A stretch of 42,228 bases of DNA from Actinophytocola sp. GTDB taxonomy: Bacteria > Actinomycetota > Actinomycetes > Mycobacteriales > Pseudonocardiaceae. The stretch covers positions 1 through 42,228 of the forward strand of contig NZ_WHTD01000061.1 of NCBI RefSeq assembly GCF_009379765.1. Direction: 5' to 3'. The translations under genes and the position numbers were made by a program. Positions 1 through 7,853 of the stretch are shown here, one piece after another (the stretch's first letter is position 1; every line of letters begins with the position of its first letter). Under the pieces are notes generated by a model. The model was not told the origin of the DNA. It worked only from the letters and a program-made list of their open reading frames with translations, and searched no databases.

Positions 1-60
1 AAACCCGGATCCGCCGAGATAAGCAACAGACTTCCGGCGCGGGACACTAGGAGGGAAGCC

Positions 61-525
61 ATGCGGAGTGTGGCACTGACCGTGCACATCGCGGCGCGCG
101 ACGCGCGGGCCGCGCTGGCGCGGATCGCCGAGTTCGAGCGGTATCCGGGGCTGGCGGCGGACGTGCGGCACGTCGCCGTGCGGGGTGAGGAGACCGACTG
201 GGTGGTCAACTTCCGGCGCGGTCCGATGCGCTGGACCGAGACGGAAACCGTTGACCCGCAACGGCTCCGGATCGAGTTCGAGCAGCTCGACGGCGACTTC
301 GCGTCGTTCCACGGCTCGTGGCAGCTGGTGCCGGGCATCGGCGGCTGCGTCGTGCGCTTCGAGGTCAGCTACGACTTCGGCGTCGAGAGCCTCGCCGGGA
401 TCATGGACCCGATCGCGGAGCGGGTGATCAAGCGGGTGGTGTGCGACGTGCTCGCCTCGCTGTTCGGTCCGACCTCCGTGCTCGAAGGCGGCGAGGCACT
501 CTCGGACCTCGGGCGGGCCGCCTGA
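61..525 (+). CDS. SRPBCC (START/Coq10-like) family protein
   Basis: The 154-residue product has the alternating strand pattern and size of SRPBCC proteins, a family that includes polyketide aromatases/cyclases and Coq10-like lipid-binding proteins. The N-terminal part carries the usual helix-grip opening (residues about 5-35, ending in a phenylalanine-glutamate-arginine-tyrosine segment), and a long C-terminal helix follows residue 115. An AGGAGGG ribosome site lies 6 bases before the ATG. It is the first gene of a tightly packed operon with an ACP and two ketosynthases, so it may bind or cyclise an acyl-ACP intermediate. That role is inference. The family does not fix the ligand, and a pure lipid-binding role is equally possible. 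Confidence 0.8.
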   Translation: MRSVALTVHIAARDARAALARIAEFERYPGLAADVRHVAVRGEETDWVVNFRRGPMRWTETETVDPQRLRIEFEQLDGDFASFHGSWQLVPGIGGCVVRFEVSYDFGVESLAGIMDPIAERVIKRVVCDVLASLFGPTSVLEGGEALSDLGRAA

Positions 526-968
526 TGGACGCGGCGAACAGGTTCGACACCCGCGCCACGCACGCGTTGATGCGGCTGGAGTACGGGATCGCGCTGGGTG
601 TGTGCGTGACGTTGGTCGTGCTGCACCTCGGCGAGATCCGCTGGCTGCCGGCGGTGCTGCTGTTCGTCTACATCGACCTCGTGGGGTACCTCCCGGGCGC
701 GATCGCCCACCACCGCGCGAAGGGCGGGCGGATCGCGAAGGCGTACTACGTGCTCTACAACGTGATGCACAGCTTCGCCACGCAGGCCGCGGTGGTGGGC
801 CTGTGGGTGCTGCTGTTCGGCTGGGAGTGGGCGCTGCTCGCGATCCCCATCCACCTGTGTGGCGACCGCGCGCTGTTCGGCAACGCGCTGAAGCCGTTCT
901 CCGTGCCGTTCGAGCCCGAGCCGCACCCCGCCTTCCAGCGCCTCAGCCGAGAACTGGGGACACCGTGA
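525..968 (+). CDS. Small integral membrane protein of the acyl-ACP operon
   Basis: The product has 147 residues with about four hydrophobic segments (roughly residues 22-36, 39-58, 86-105 and 106-122). It has a conserved-looking histidine pair in a loop (Ala-His-His-Arg near residue 67) and a cysteine-aspartate-arginine segment near residue 120. I do not recognise a named family. The ATG overlaps the stop of the preceding gene (TGATG), and its own stop overlaps the GTG of the diiron gene, so translational coupling with both neighbours is likely. The histidines and acidic residues at the membrane face could mean a membrane redox partner or enzyme, but nothing in the sequence proves this. A role beside the diiron protein is inference from the overlap. 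Confidence 0.72.
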   Translation: MDAANRFDTRATHALMRLEYGIALGVCVTLVVLHLGEIRWLPAVLLFVYIDLVGYLPGAIAHHRAKGGRIAKAYYVLYNVMHSFATQAAVVGLWVLLFGWEWALLAIPIHLCGDRALFGNALKPFSVPFEPEPHPAFQRLSRELGTP

Positions 969-1912
969 TCCCCCTGGAAGCCGACTGGGACCGGGCGCCC
1001 TCGTTGGTCGACGGCGCGATGTCGGTGGAGCTGACTCCGCAGCAGGCGAACCTGCGCTACTGGCTGAGCTCCGTTCCACAAGGGACACTGCTCGGCCGGC
1101 CCGACGGCCACGACCCGGCGCTCACCGTCCCGGAGTTCATGCGCTCTCCCGGCCCGCTGCGCGACGCCTTGATCGCCGAGTACGCGTTCCGCTCGGTGGC
1201 CGAGGAGAAGGCCACCCGCGCACTGTCCTATTTGGTCGCGATCGCACCGGACACCGACACCATGGAGTTCTACGCCACCCAGGTGCTGGACGAGGCACGG
1301 CACGCGATGGTGTTCCGCAACCACCTGCTCTCCCTCGGGGTGCTGGCGGAGAATCTGTGGCAGGCGATCGAGAAGTTCGCCGGCGCGGACGTGCACGCGG
1401 TGCTCGACCCGCTGGAGGAGCTCGGCCTCGAGGTCATGCGCGACGACGCGGACTTCCTCGGTGGCGTGGTGATGATGACGATCATCATCGAGGGCGCGCT
1501 GGCGCCGGCCGCGGAGCTGTCCGAGCGCAAGTGGCGGCCGCTCGACCCGGCCGCCGCGGAGATCGACCGGGGCGCGGGCATCGACGAGATCCGGCACCTG
1601 ACCGTGGGCGCGGCGGTCGCGAAGCAGTACCTGGAGGCGCACCCCGGCGAGAAGGACCGGGTGCTGGAGCTGATCGGGCGCGGGATGCACCTGTGGACGG
1701 TGCTGCCGGTGCACGACCTGGTGCTGCGCCGCGAAGTCCTGTTCCAGCGCGGCCTGGAGCAGCACGCGCATGTCGTAGGTGACTACGAGATCTGGCCGGG
1801 CCGCCGCCTCGTCGACACGACCCCCGAGGAGCGGGCGGCCACGGCCGACGAGTGGTCCACGGAGATGAAGGCCAGCCGGCTCACGTACATCGGCTTGGAG
1901 GACGCATTATGA
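965..1912 (+). CDS. VlmB/AurF-like ferritin-fold diiron protein
   Basis: The 315-residue, mostly helical protein carries the carboxylate-bridged diiron ligand pattern: Glu80/Glu81, ExxH at Glu110-His113, Glu176, and a second ExxH at Glu208-His211. This spacing matches the ferritin-like oxygenase group that includes AurF-type N-oxygenases and VlmB of the valanimycin pathway. The reaction is probably an O2-dependent oxidation of a carrier-bound or small substrate. The sequence does not tell whether nitrogen or carbon is oxidised. The GTG start overlaps the previous stop (GTGA) and the stop overlaps the ATG of the KAS III gene (ATGA), so it sits in the middle of a coupled string. No reductase or ferredoxin gene is nearby; electrons would have to come from elsewhere. 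Confidence 0.83.
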   Translation: MIPLEADWDRAPSLVDGAMSVELTPQQANLRYWLSSVPQGTLLGRPDGHDPALTVPEFMRSPGPLRDALIAEYAFRSVAEEKATRALSYLVAIAPDTDTMEFYATQVLDEARHAMVFRNHLLSLGVLAENLWQAIEKFAGADVHAVLDPLEELGLEVMRDDADFLGGVVMMTIIIEGALAPAAELSERKWRPLDPAAAEIDRGAGIDEIRHLTVGAAVAKQYLEAHPGEKDRVLELIGRGMHLWTVLPVHDLVLRREVLFQRGLEQHAHVVGDYEIWPGRRLVDTTPEERAATADEWSTEMKASRLTYIGLEDAL

Positions 1913-2946
1913 CGCTCGCCGAAGTGGTGCCATTTCCACGAGTGCCGCAACCCGACGGGTCGGCAGCGGTCCTGTGTGGACTGGGCACCTGGCTGCCGCC
2001 GCGGGTGGTGCCCAATGCCGAGATCTCCCGGCGGCTCGACACCTCCGACGACTGGATCCGGGCCCGCACCGGCATCCGGCAGCGGCATGTCGTCGAGCCC
2101 GGGATGTGCACATCGGACCTCGCGGTCGAGGCCGGCATGCGGGCGCTGAAGTCGGCCGACACCGACCATGTCGACGCGGTGGTGCTCGCCACCACCACGC
2201 CCGACCGGCCGTGCCCGGCGACCGCGCCGGACGTGGCGCACCGGATCGGGCTGGACCGGGTGGCGGCGTTCGACGTCAACGCCGTCTGCACCGGGTTCCT
2301 GTACGGCATGGCGTCCGGCGCGGGGCTGATCGCGGCGGGCGTGGCCGAGCGGGTGCTGGTGATCGGCGCGGACACGTTCTCCACGATCACCGACCCGGAC
2401 TGCCGCGCGACGGCCGCGATCTTCGGCGACGGCGCGGGCGCGGTGGTACTGCGCGCGGGATCGCCGCACGAGCTGGGCGCACTCGGCCCCTTCGACCTCG
2501 GCAGCGACGGCGCGGACGCCGACCTGATCATGGTGCCGGCCGGCGGCTCCCGCAGGCGCACGCCCGCGAGCGACGCCGAGCGGTACTTCACGATGGCCGG
2601 CAAGGCGGTGTTCCGCAAGGCGATCTTCCAGATGGCCGGCTCCGCGCAGTCGGTGCTGCGGAAGGCAGGGCTGCGGCTGCGCGACGTCGACAAGTTCGTG
2701 ATCCACCAGGCGAACGCGCGAATCCTCAATGGTGTCGCGGACATGCTCGGCCAACCGGCCGGCAAGTTCGTGCGCAACATCGAGCAGGTCGGCAACACCG
2801 CGGCGGCGTCGGTGCCGCTGGCGATGAGCTCCGCGTGCGAGAGCGGGGAGCTGCGGGCGGGGCAGCAGGTGTTGCTCGGCGCGTTCGGCGGCGGGCTCAC
2901 TTGGGGCTCGACCGTGCTGCGCTGGCCGGCCATCGAGATCTTGTAG
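1909..2946 (+). CDS. 3-oxoacyl-ACP synthase III (KAS III / FabH-like)
   Basis: The product has 345 residues of thiolase fold. The KAS III triad is visible: Cys127 in a Val-Cys-Thr-Gly-Phe context, His266 in an Ile-His-Gln-Ala-Asn-Ala context, and Asn296 in a Gly-Asn-Thr context. These would support decarboxylative condensation of an acyl-CoA starter with malonyl-ACP, or, as in CerJ-like relatives, acyl transfer. The ATG at 1909 overlaps the preceding stop. An in-frame upstream GTG at 1852 would add residues from the diiron gene's 3' end and is less likely. With the ACP and KAS II downstream it probably starts a dedicated acyl chain rather than serving primary fatty-acid synthesis, since no malonyl transferase, reductase or dehydratase is present here. 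Confidence 0.92.
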   Translation: MTLAEVVPFPRVPQPDGSAAVLCGLGTWLPPRVVPNAEISRRLDTSDDWIRARTGIRQRHVVEPGMCTSDLAVEAGMRALKSADTDHVDAVVLATTTPDRPCPATAPDVAHRIGLDRVAAFDVNAVCTGFLYGMASGAGLIAAGVAERVLVIGADTFSTITDPDCRATAAIFGDGAGAVVLRAGSPHELGALGPFDLGSDGADADLIMVPAGGSRRRTPASDAERYFTMAGKAVFRKAIFQMAGSAQSVLRKAGLRLRDVDKFVIHQANARILNGVADMLGQPAGKFVRNIEQVGNTAAASVPLAMSSACESGELRAGQQVLLGAFGGGLTWGSTVLRWPAIEIL

Positions 2947-2959
2947 GGAAGGGAACACC

Positions 2960-3208
2960 ATGTCTGCAACGGTTCTCCAGCGGCTCTCCGGCATCCTGGT
3001 GGGCTACTTCGGGGTCGAGGCCGACGAGGTGCGGCCGGAGACCACGTTCGCCGAGCTGGACCTCGACTCGCTGGCGATCGTGGAGTTCGCGCTGGTCGCG
3101 GAGAAGGAGTTCGGCATCTCGATCGGCGAGGACGAGGTGTCGCCGCGGGCGCGGGTGCGCGACGCGCTCGACATGTTGGCGGCGAAGGGCATCCGCGGCG
3201 ATGCCTGA
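2960..3208 (+). CDS. Acyl carrier protein
   Basis: The 82-residue acidic protein has the phosphopantetheine attachment site Leu-Asp-Ser-Leu with Ser37 in the middle of the protein, followed by helix II and the usual C-terminal helix. It follows KAS III by 13 bases, with an AAGGGAA-type ribosome site, and its last 8 bases overlap the ATG of the KAS II gene. It would carry the growing acyl chain between the two ketosynthases and possibly present it to the diiron protein or desaturase. It needs a 4'-phosphopantetheinyl transferase; one is encoded at the far end of the window (41070). Confidence 0.94.
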   Translation: MSATVLQRLSGILVGYFGVEADEVRPETTFAELDLDSLAIVEFALVAEKEFGISIGEDEVSPRARVRDALDMLAAKGIRGDA

Positions 3209-4433
3209 ACCCACCCCGTTCCACGCGGCGGTGACCGGGCTGGGCCTGGTGACACCGGCCGGCGTCGGCGTCGAGGCGTCGTGGCGGACCATCCTCGCCG
3301 GCCACCCGACCGCGAGCTTCGACCACTCGCTCGCGGGCATGCCGGTCGACTTCACCTGCCGTGTCCCGGGTTTCGACGCCGACGCGCTGCTCGGCAGGCG
3401 GACCGCGTGGCGGCTGGACCGGTACGTGCACCTCGCGCTGGTGGCTGCCCGCGAGGCGATCGCCGACGCCGGCCTGGACCCGGTGTCGTGGGACGGCGCG
3501 CGCGTGGGCGTGGTGATGGGCAACGCGCTCGGCGGGGTCGGGACGTTCACCGCGCAGCACGAGACGCTGCTCGCCGACGGTGCCGGCAAGGTGTCGTCGC
3601 TGCTGATCCCGATGATGGGGGTCAACATGGTGGCCGGGTACCTGGCGATCGACTGCGGCGCGCTCGGTCCGAACCTGGTCACCACGACCGCGTGCGCGTC
3701 GGCGACGACGGCCATCGGGACCGCGCGGGACCTGCTGCGGTCCGGCCGTTGCGATGTCGTGCTCGCCGGCGGGGCGGAGGCCGGGCTGTCGAGGCCGATC
3801 CTGGCCGGGTTCACCCGGATGGGCGCGCTGTCGGGCCGGGTGGACGATCCGGCCGCCGCGTCGCGGCCGTTCGAGCGGGATCGGGACGGGTTCGTCGCCG
3901 CGGAGGGTGCCGGGGTCCTCGTGCTGGAGCGCCCGGAGCACGCGCGGGCTCGCGGCGCCCGGGTTCGGGCGCTGGTCAGCGGTTACGGCGCGTCGGCCGA
4001 CGCACACCACGCGACCGCGCCCGACCCGTCCGGGGCGGGGGTCGAGGCCGCCATCCGTTCCGCGCTGGCCGACGCCGGCCTCGCACCGTCCGATGTGGAC
4101 CACGTGAACGCGCACGGCACGTCGACGCTGCCGGGCGACGCGGTCGAGGCGCGGGTGCTGGGCCGGGTGTTCGCCGACCGGCCGGCGGTCACCTCGGTGA
4201 AGGGCGTGACCGGGCACTCCCTCGGCGCGGCCGGTGCGATCGAGGCCGCGTGCACCGTGCTGTCCATCGAGACCGGGTGGGTGCCGCCGACGGCGAACCT
4301 GGACAGCCCCGACCCCTCGCTCGACATCGACGTCGTGCGGTCCGCGCCGCGACCCGTCCCGGTGGTCGCGGCGACCAGTAACTCGTTCGGGTTCGGCGGA
4401 CAGAACGCCGTGCTCGTCCTGACCGCCGCCTGA
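3201..4433 (+). CDS. 3-oxoacyl-ACP synthase II (KAS II / FabF-like)
   Basis: The 410-residue condensing enzyme has the Cys-His-His set: Cys165 in Thr-Ala-Cys-Ala-Ser-Ala, His305 in His-Gly-Thr-Ser-Thr, and His339 in Gly-His-Ser-Leu-Gly-Ala. Lys334 of the Val-Lys-Gly motif and the C-terminal Asn-Ser-Phe-Gly-Phe-Gly-Gly loop are also present. It extends acyl-ACP with malonyl-ACP. The cysteine is intact, so it is not a chain-length-factor type partner. The ATG lies inside the ACP gene, 8 bases before that gene's end, which supports coupled expression. Its length is normal for the family. The set could be a type II PKS-like minimal system without a chain length factor; I favour a fatty-acid-like extension module. 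Confidence 0.93.
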   Translation: MPEPTPFHAAVTGLGLVTPAGVGVEASWRTILAGHPTASFDHSLAGMPVDFTCRVPGFDADALLGRRTAWRLDRYVHLALVAAREAIADAGLDPVSWDGARVGVVMGNALGGVGTFTAQHETLLADGAGKVSSLLIPMMGVNMVAGYLAIDCGALGPNLVTTTACASATTAIGTARDLLRSGRCDVVLAGGAEAGLSRPILAGFTRMGALSGRVDDPAAASRPFERDRDGFVAAEGAGVLVLERPEHARARGARVRALVSGYGASADAHHATAPDPSGAGVEAAIRSALADAGLAPSDVDHVNAHGTSTLPGDAVEARVLGRVFADRPAVTSVKGVTGHSLGAAGAIEAACTVLSIETGWVPPTANLDSPDPSLDIDVVRSAPRPVPVVAATSNSFGFGGQNAVLVLTAA

Positions 4434-4444
4434 GGACGCCCGCC

Positions 4445-5440
4445 ATGCTCACCGTCTCCTTCCAGAACCTGCGGACCCGCGTCGACGCGGCCGGTCTGCT
4501 CACGCCGCGCCGCTCGTACTACGCGCTCAAGATCGCGTCGAACCTGGCGCTGTCGGCCCTGTGCTGGACCGTGTTCGTCCTCGTCGGGGACTCCTGGTGG
4601 CAGCTCCTCGTTGCGGTGGCGCTCGGGTTGTCGTTCGTGCAGTCGGGCTTTCTCGGCCACGACGTCGGCCACCGCCAGGTCAGCCGCGCCCGACGGGCGA
4701 CCTACGCGTTGGGGCTGCTGCACATGAACGTGCTGATCGGCGCGGCGTTCGGCTGGTGGGTGGGGCACCACGACCGGCACCACAGCGACCCGAACAACCT
4801 CGACCGCGACCCGGACACGCTGCGCCGGCAGGTGATCTTCGACGTCGACGAGCTGGCGGTGAAGGGGCGGACCACGTTCCGCCGGTTCGTGATCCGGTTC
4901 CAGTCGGTGATGTTCTTCGTGCTGCTGAGCCAGGAGGCGTGGCGGGTGCACGCGGCCGGGTTCCAGGCCGCCCGGCTCGGCGGGTTGCGGCGATTGCGGC
5001 TGGAGCTGTCCCTGGTGGTGCTGCACGGGGTGCTGCTGCTGGGCGCGGCGTTCCTGGTGCTGTCGCCCGGGTTGGCGATGGCGTTCGTCCTCGTGTCGCA
5101 GACAGTGTTCGGGTTCTATCTCGGGGCCGTGTTCGCGCCGAACCACAAGGGGATGCCGGTGTACCGGGGCGCCGAGCTGGACTGGCTGCACCGGCAGGTG
5201 CTGACCGCGCGGAACATCCGGCCGGGGCGCGTCACCGACTTCGTGTACGGCGGGCTGAACTACCAGATCGAGCACCACCTGTTCCCGAGCATGCCTCGAG
5301 CGAACCTTCGCCGCGCGCGGCCTATCGTGCGGGAGTTCTGTGCTGAGCACGGGATCCCGTACGTGGAGGTGTCGGCGTGGGCGTCGTACCGGGAGGTGGC
5401 CCGGTTCCTGGGGGCGGTCAGCGCGGAGGCCCGGTCGTGA
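4445..5440 (+). CDS. Membrane fatty-acid desaturase (acyl-lipid type)
   Basis: The 331-residue integral membrane protein has the three histidine boxes of the membrane desaturase/hydroxylase superfamily: His72-Asp-Val-Gly-His76, His108-His-Asp-Arg-His-His113, and Gln274-Ile-Glu-His-His278. The Gln-Ile-Glu-His-His form is typical of front-end (delta-5/delta-6) acyl-lipid desaturases. The fused cytochrome b5 domain of eukaryotic members is absent, as usual in bacteria, so an external ferredoxin is expected. Hydrophobic segments lie before box 1 (about 26-65) and between boxes 2 and 3. It starts 11 bases after KAS II and belongs to the same operon. It would place a double bond, or another oxidation, in the acyl product. 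Substrate and position are unknown. Confidence 0.88.
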   Translation: MLTVSFQNLRTRVDAAGLLTPRRSYYALKIASNLALSALCWTVFVLVGDSWWQLLVAVALGLSFVQSGFLGHDVGHRQVSRARRATYALGLLHMNVLIGAAFGWWVGHHDRHHSDPNNLDRDPDTLRRQVIFDVDELAVKGRTTFRRFVIRFQSVMFFVLLSQEAWRVHAAGFQAARLGGLRRLRLELSLVVLHGVLLLGAAFLVLSPGLAMAFVLVSQTVFGFYLGAVFAPNHKGMPVYRGAELDWLHRQVLTARNIRPGRVTDFVYGGLNYQIEHHLFPSMPRANLRRARPIVREFCAEHGIPYVEVSAWASYREVARFLGAVSAEARS

Positions 5441-5459
5441 TCGTCCAGGAGGAGCAGCC

Positions 5460-6395
5460 GTGGTAGATCGCGTCCTGATCATCGCGAACCCGGCCGCCGG
5501 CGGGGTGACCGCGGCGCTGGTGTGGCGGCTGACCCGCCTGACCCGCCGCTGCCGCCGCCCGGCATCGGTCCGCTGGACCTCCGCTCCCGGCGACGCGGTG
5601 GGCATCGCGCGCGAGGCGACGGCGTCGGCCGACCTCGTGATCGCGGTGGGTGGCGACGGCACGGCCCGCGAGGTCGCCGCGGGACTGGCGACGGCGTGGC
5701 GGCACACCGTGCCGATGCTGATCGTGCCGGCGGGCACCGCGAACTCTCTCTACCGGACGCTGTGGGGCACGACGCCGTGGGAGGAGGCGCTGGACGTGGC
5801 GTTGTCCGGCGCGACCCCGATCCGCGCGGACCTGGCCCGGGTCGTGGAGCTGGACCGCCTGGTGCTGGCCGGCGCATGCGCGGGCTTCCCGCCCCAGGGC
5901 ATCCACGAGGCGAAGACCCGTGCCGTGTCGTACCCGGCGGCGTTGCTGGACCTGGCGCCGCGCTACGAGCCCTACCCGGGCCGGGTCCTGGTCGACGGCG
6001 TGGTTGTCCACAGTGGACCCACCATGCTGGCGAACGTCGGTGGGAGCCGGTACCGGGGCGGCGCGTACGAGCTCCTCCCCCACTCACGCCTGGACGACGG
6101 CCTGCTGGACGTGTGCGTCGTCGGCGCCGAGCACAGCGCGCTGGAGATGCTTCGCCTGACCCGGACGGGTGCCCACCTCGACGTCCCCGGCGTCGTCTAC
6201 GCCCGCGGCACCCGGATCCGGGTGGAACGCCTGGACGGCCACCCTCTGTGCTTCGAGCACGACGGCGAGGTCCTCAGGTCACCGCGCACGAGCTACACAC
6301 TGACCGCGCGTCCCGGTGCCGTCGCCGTGCTGGCCGCGCCCTCAGAGCTCGCCGGGCCGGGGCTTCCGGTCGTAGACACAGGTGACGCGGCGTAG
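5460..6395 (+). CDS. Diacylglycerol-kinase-like lipid kinase
   Basis: The 311-residue protein has the DAGK catalytic domain. An Asn-Pro-Ala-Ala-Gly-Gly nucleotide loop lies near the N-terminus, Gly64-Gly-Asp-Gly-Thr68 is present, and there is a Pro-Ala-Gly-Thr-Ala-Asn segment near residue 92 where the family usually has Pro-x-Gly-Thr-x-Asn-Asp. It should transfer phosphate from ATP to a lipid or small-molecule hydroxyl. The GTG at 5460 follows an AGGAGGAG site by about 6 bases; longer in-frame starts inside the desaturase are less likely. Last gene of the operon, 19 bases after the desaturase. VlmJ of valanimycin biosynthesis belongs to this family and phosphorylates a hydroxyl before elimination, so a biosynthetic rather than housekeeping role is possible here. 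Confidence 0.88.
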   Translation: MVDRVLIIANPAAGGVTAALVWRLTRLTRRCRRPASVRWTSAPGDAVGIAREATASADLVIAVGGDGTAREVAAGLATAWRHTVPMLIVPAGTANSLYRTLWGTTPWEEALDVALSGATPIRADLARVVELDRLVLAGACAGFPPQGIHEAKTRAVSYPAALLDLAPRYEPYPGRVLVDGVVVHSGPTMLANVGGSRYRGGAYELLPHSRLDDGLLDVCVVGAEHSALEMLRLTRTGAHLDVPGVVYARGTRIRVERLDGHPLCFEHDGEVLRSPRTSYTLTARPGAVAVLAAPSELAGPGLPVVDTGDAA

Positions 6396-6716
6396 CCTGC
6401 CGTCGGTGGCGAAGAGGGCGTAGTCGACGCCGGCGATGGTGGCCGAGCCCGCGGGGTCGAGCATGGCCCACGTGTAGCGGGCGCGGTCCTTGTGCAGGAA
6501 CACCTCGCTCGTCCGGCAGAAGACACGGTTCGGGTACTTCTGCTGTATGCGGGCGATGTTGTCGCTGATCGCCCCGTAGCCGTGGGCGTCGACCGCCGGG
6601 GCGTGGTAGGTGCCGTCCTCCGCCCACGCGGACTCGATCAACACGTGCCGCTGATCGACGTCGGACTCGTTCCACGTGTCGACGTAGGTATCGATCTGCT
6701 GCTGGCGGTCGCTCAC
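6342..6716 (-). CDS. SnoaL-like / NTF2-fold protein
   Basis: The 124-residue protein has the cone-shaped NTF2/SnoaL pattern: an N-terminal helix (residues 1-20), a Trp-Ala-Glu-Asp-Gly-Thr-Tyr turn near residue 31 typical of this fold, and a series of C-terminal strands. Members include polyketide cyclases, isomerases and binding proteins, and many have no known activity. It is convergent with the lipid kinase and overlaps its last 54 bases tail to tail, so its stop lies inside the kinase gene. It may be functionally linked to the operon or only adjacent. No ligand can be inferred. Confidence 0.8.
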   Translation of the reverse strand: MSDRQQQIDTYVDTWNESDVDQRHVLIESAWAEDGTYHAPAVDAHGYGAISDNIARIQQKYPNRVFCRTSEVFLHKDRARYTWAMLDPAGSATIAGVDYALFATDGRLRRVTCVYDRKPRPGEL

Positions 6717-6864
6717 CGAACTGGCCTTCCTCGCGGTTCACCATCAGGTGTACCGGCCGTGCCCGGCGCGCGCGAGGTTTCGCGAGCGGGGCTCAACCCG
6801 GGCGCGAGAGGGCAGGGAACGACCAACCAGCAACCGATTCTGCTGACCCTGGCTCGAGATCCGC

Positions 6865-7839
6865 TCAAGACTGTCCGGAGTGGACCGGCGCGGTGCCGCC
6901 GAACGTCCGCCGGTAGTCCTTGGGCGCGACGCCGACGACGCGGTTGAAGTGGTGGCGCAGCAACGCGGCCGAGCCGAAGCCGCACTGTTCGGCGATCTCC
7001 TCGATGGTGAGCCGGGTCTCCTCCAGCAGCCGGCGCGCGTGCAGGACCCGCTGCATCGACAGCCACCGGTGCGGTGTCGTGCCCGTCTCCGCGACGAACC
7101 GGCGGGCGAACGTGCGCTCGGACATCTGCGCGCGGCGGGCGAGGCCGGCGACCGTGTGGTCCGTCGCGATGTTGTCCACCATCCAGGTCAGCACCGGCGA
7201 GAGGCTGTCCGCCGAGCACTCGGGGATCGGCAGCTCGACGTACTGGCGCTGCCCGCCGTCGCGCTGCGGCGGGACGACCATCCGCCGTGCGATCGCGGTC
7301 GCCGCGGCCGAGCCCATCTCGCGGCGCACGAGGTGCAGGCAGGCGTCAATGCCGGCCGCGGTGCCCGCGCTGGTGATGATGTCGCCGTCGTCGACGAAGA
7401 GGACATCCGGGTCGAGCAGTGCCTTGGGGAACCGCTCGGCCAGCTCGTCCACGTACCGCCAGTGCGTGGTGCACCGCCGGCCGTCGAGCAGGCCCGCGGC
7501 GCCGAGGATGAACGCGCCGCTGCACACCGAGATCAGCGTGGCACCGCGCGCGGACGCGTCGCGCAGCGTCTCGAGCACCGCGGTCGGGTACTCCTCGCGG
7601 ATGGTCGCGGCGGGCACTGCCACGAGCTCGGCGTCGGCCACGGCGGAGAGGCCGTGCTCGGGGATGAGCAGCGCGCCGACGCTGGTGCGCAGCGGATTGC
7701 CGGGCTCCTCGCCGCAGACGAGGAAGTCGACGTGTGGCACGCCTTCCTCGGTGCGGTCGGTACCGAAGACCTCGCAGATGACGCCGAACTCGAAGGGTGC
7801 GACATGGTCGATCAGCACCGCGGCGACGGTAGTGAGCAT
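6865..7839 (-). CDS. AdpA-like transcription regulator (DJ-1/PfpI + AraC HTH)
   Basis: The 324-residue protein has an N-terminal class I glutamine-amidotransferase-like (DJ-1/PfpI) domain (about 1-175) with a Ser-Val-Cys-Ser-Gly-Ala nucleophile-elbow sequence near residue 103. A C-terminal AraC-type double helix-turn-helix follows (about 215-315), with the Gly-Phe-Gly-Ser-Ala segment of the second HTH. The linker with an Arg-Arg-Met-Val-Val-Pro-Pro stretch is strongly like Streptomyces AdpA, a pleiotropic regulator of development and secondary metabolism. It is shorter than AdpA (about 400 residues), so a paralogue or GlxA-type member is possible. I chose ATG 7839 because the domain begins there; a longer start at 7872 is in frame. 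AdpA-like boxes lie just upstream, suggesting autoregulation. Confidence 0.87.
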   Translation of the reverse strand: MLTTVAAVLIDHVAPFEFGVICEVFGTDRTEEGVPHVDFLVCGEEPGNPLRTSVGALLIPEHGLSAVADAELVAVPAATIREEYPTAVLETLRDASARGATLISVCSGAFILGAAGLLDGRRCTTHWRYVDELAERFPKALLDPDVLFVDDGDIITSAGTAAGIDACLHLVRREMGSAAATAIARRMVVPPQRDGGQRQYVELPIPECSADSLSPVLTWMVDNIATDHTVAGLARRAQMSERTFARRFVAETGTTPHRWLSMQRVLHARRLLEETRLTIEEIAEQCGFGSAALLRHHFNRVVGVAPKDYRRTFGGTAPVHSGQS

Positions 7840-7853
7840 GCCTTCAGAGTAGA

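Noticed and set aside
1852..1909. GTG at 1852 as start of the KAS III gene
   Set aside because: It would extend into the diiron gene by 57 bases; ATG 1909 has the typical ATGA overlap and matches the family start.
1881..4217. Long minus-strand reading (778 codons) under the ketosynthase genes
   Set aside because: Shadow of KAS III/ACP/KAS II; composition is non-protein-like and the plus-strand genes are certain.
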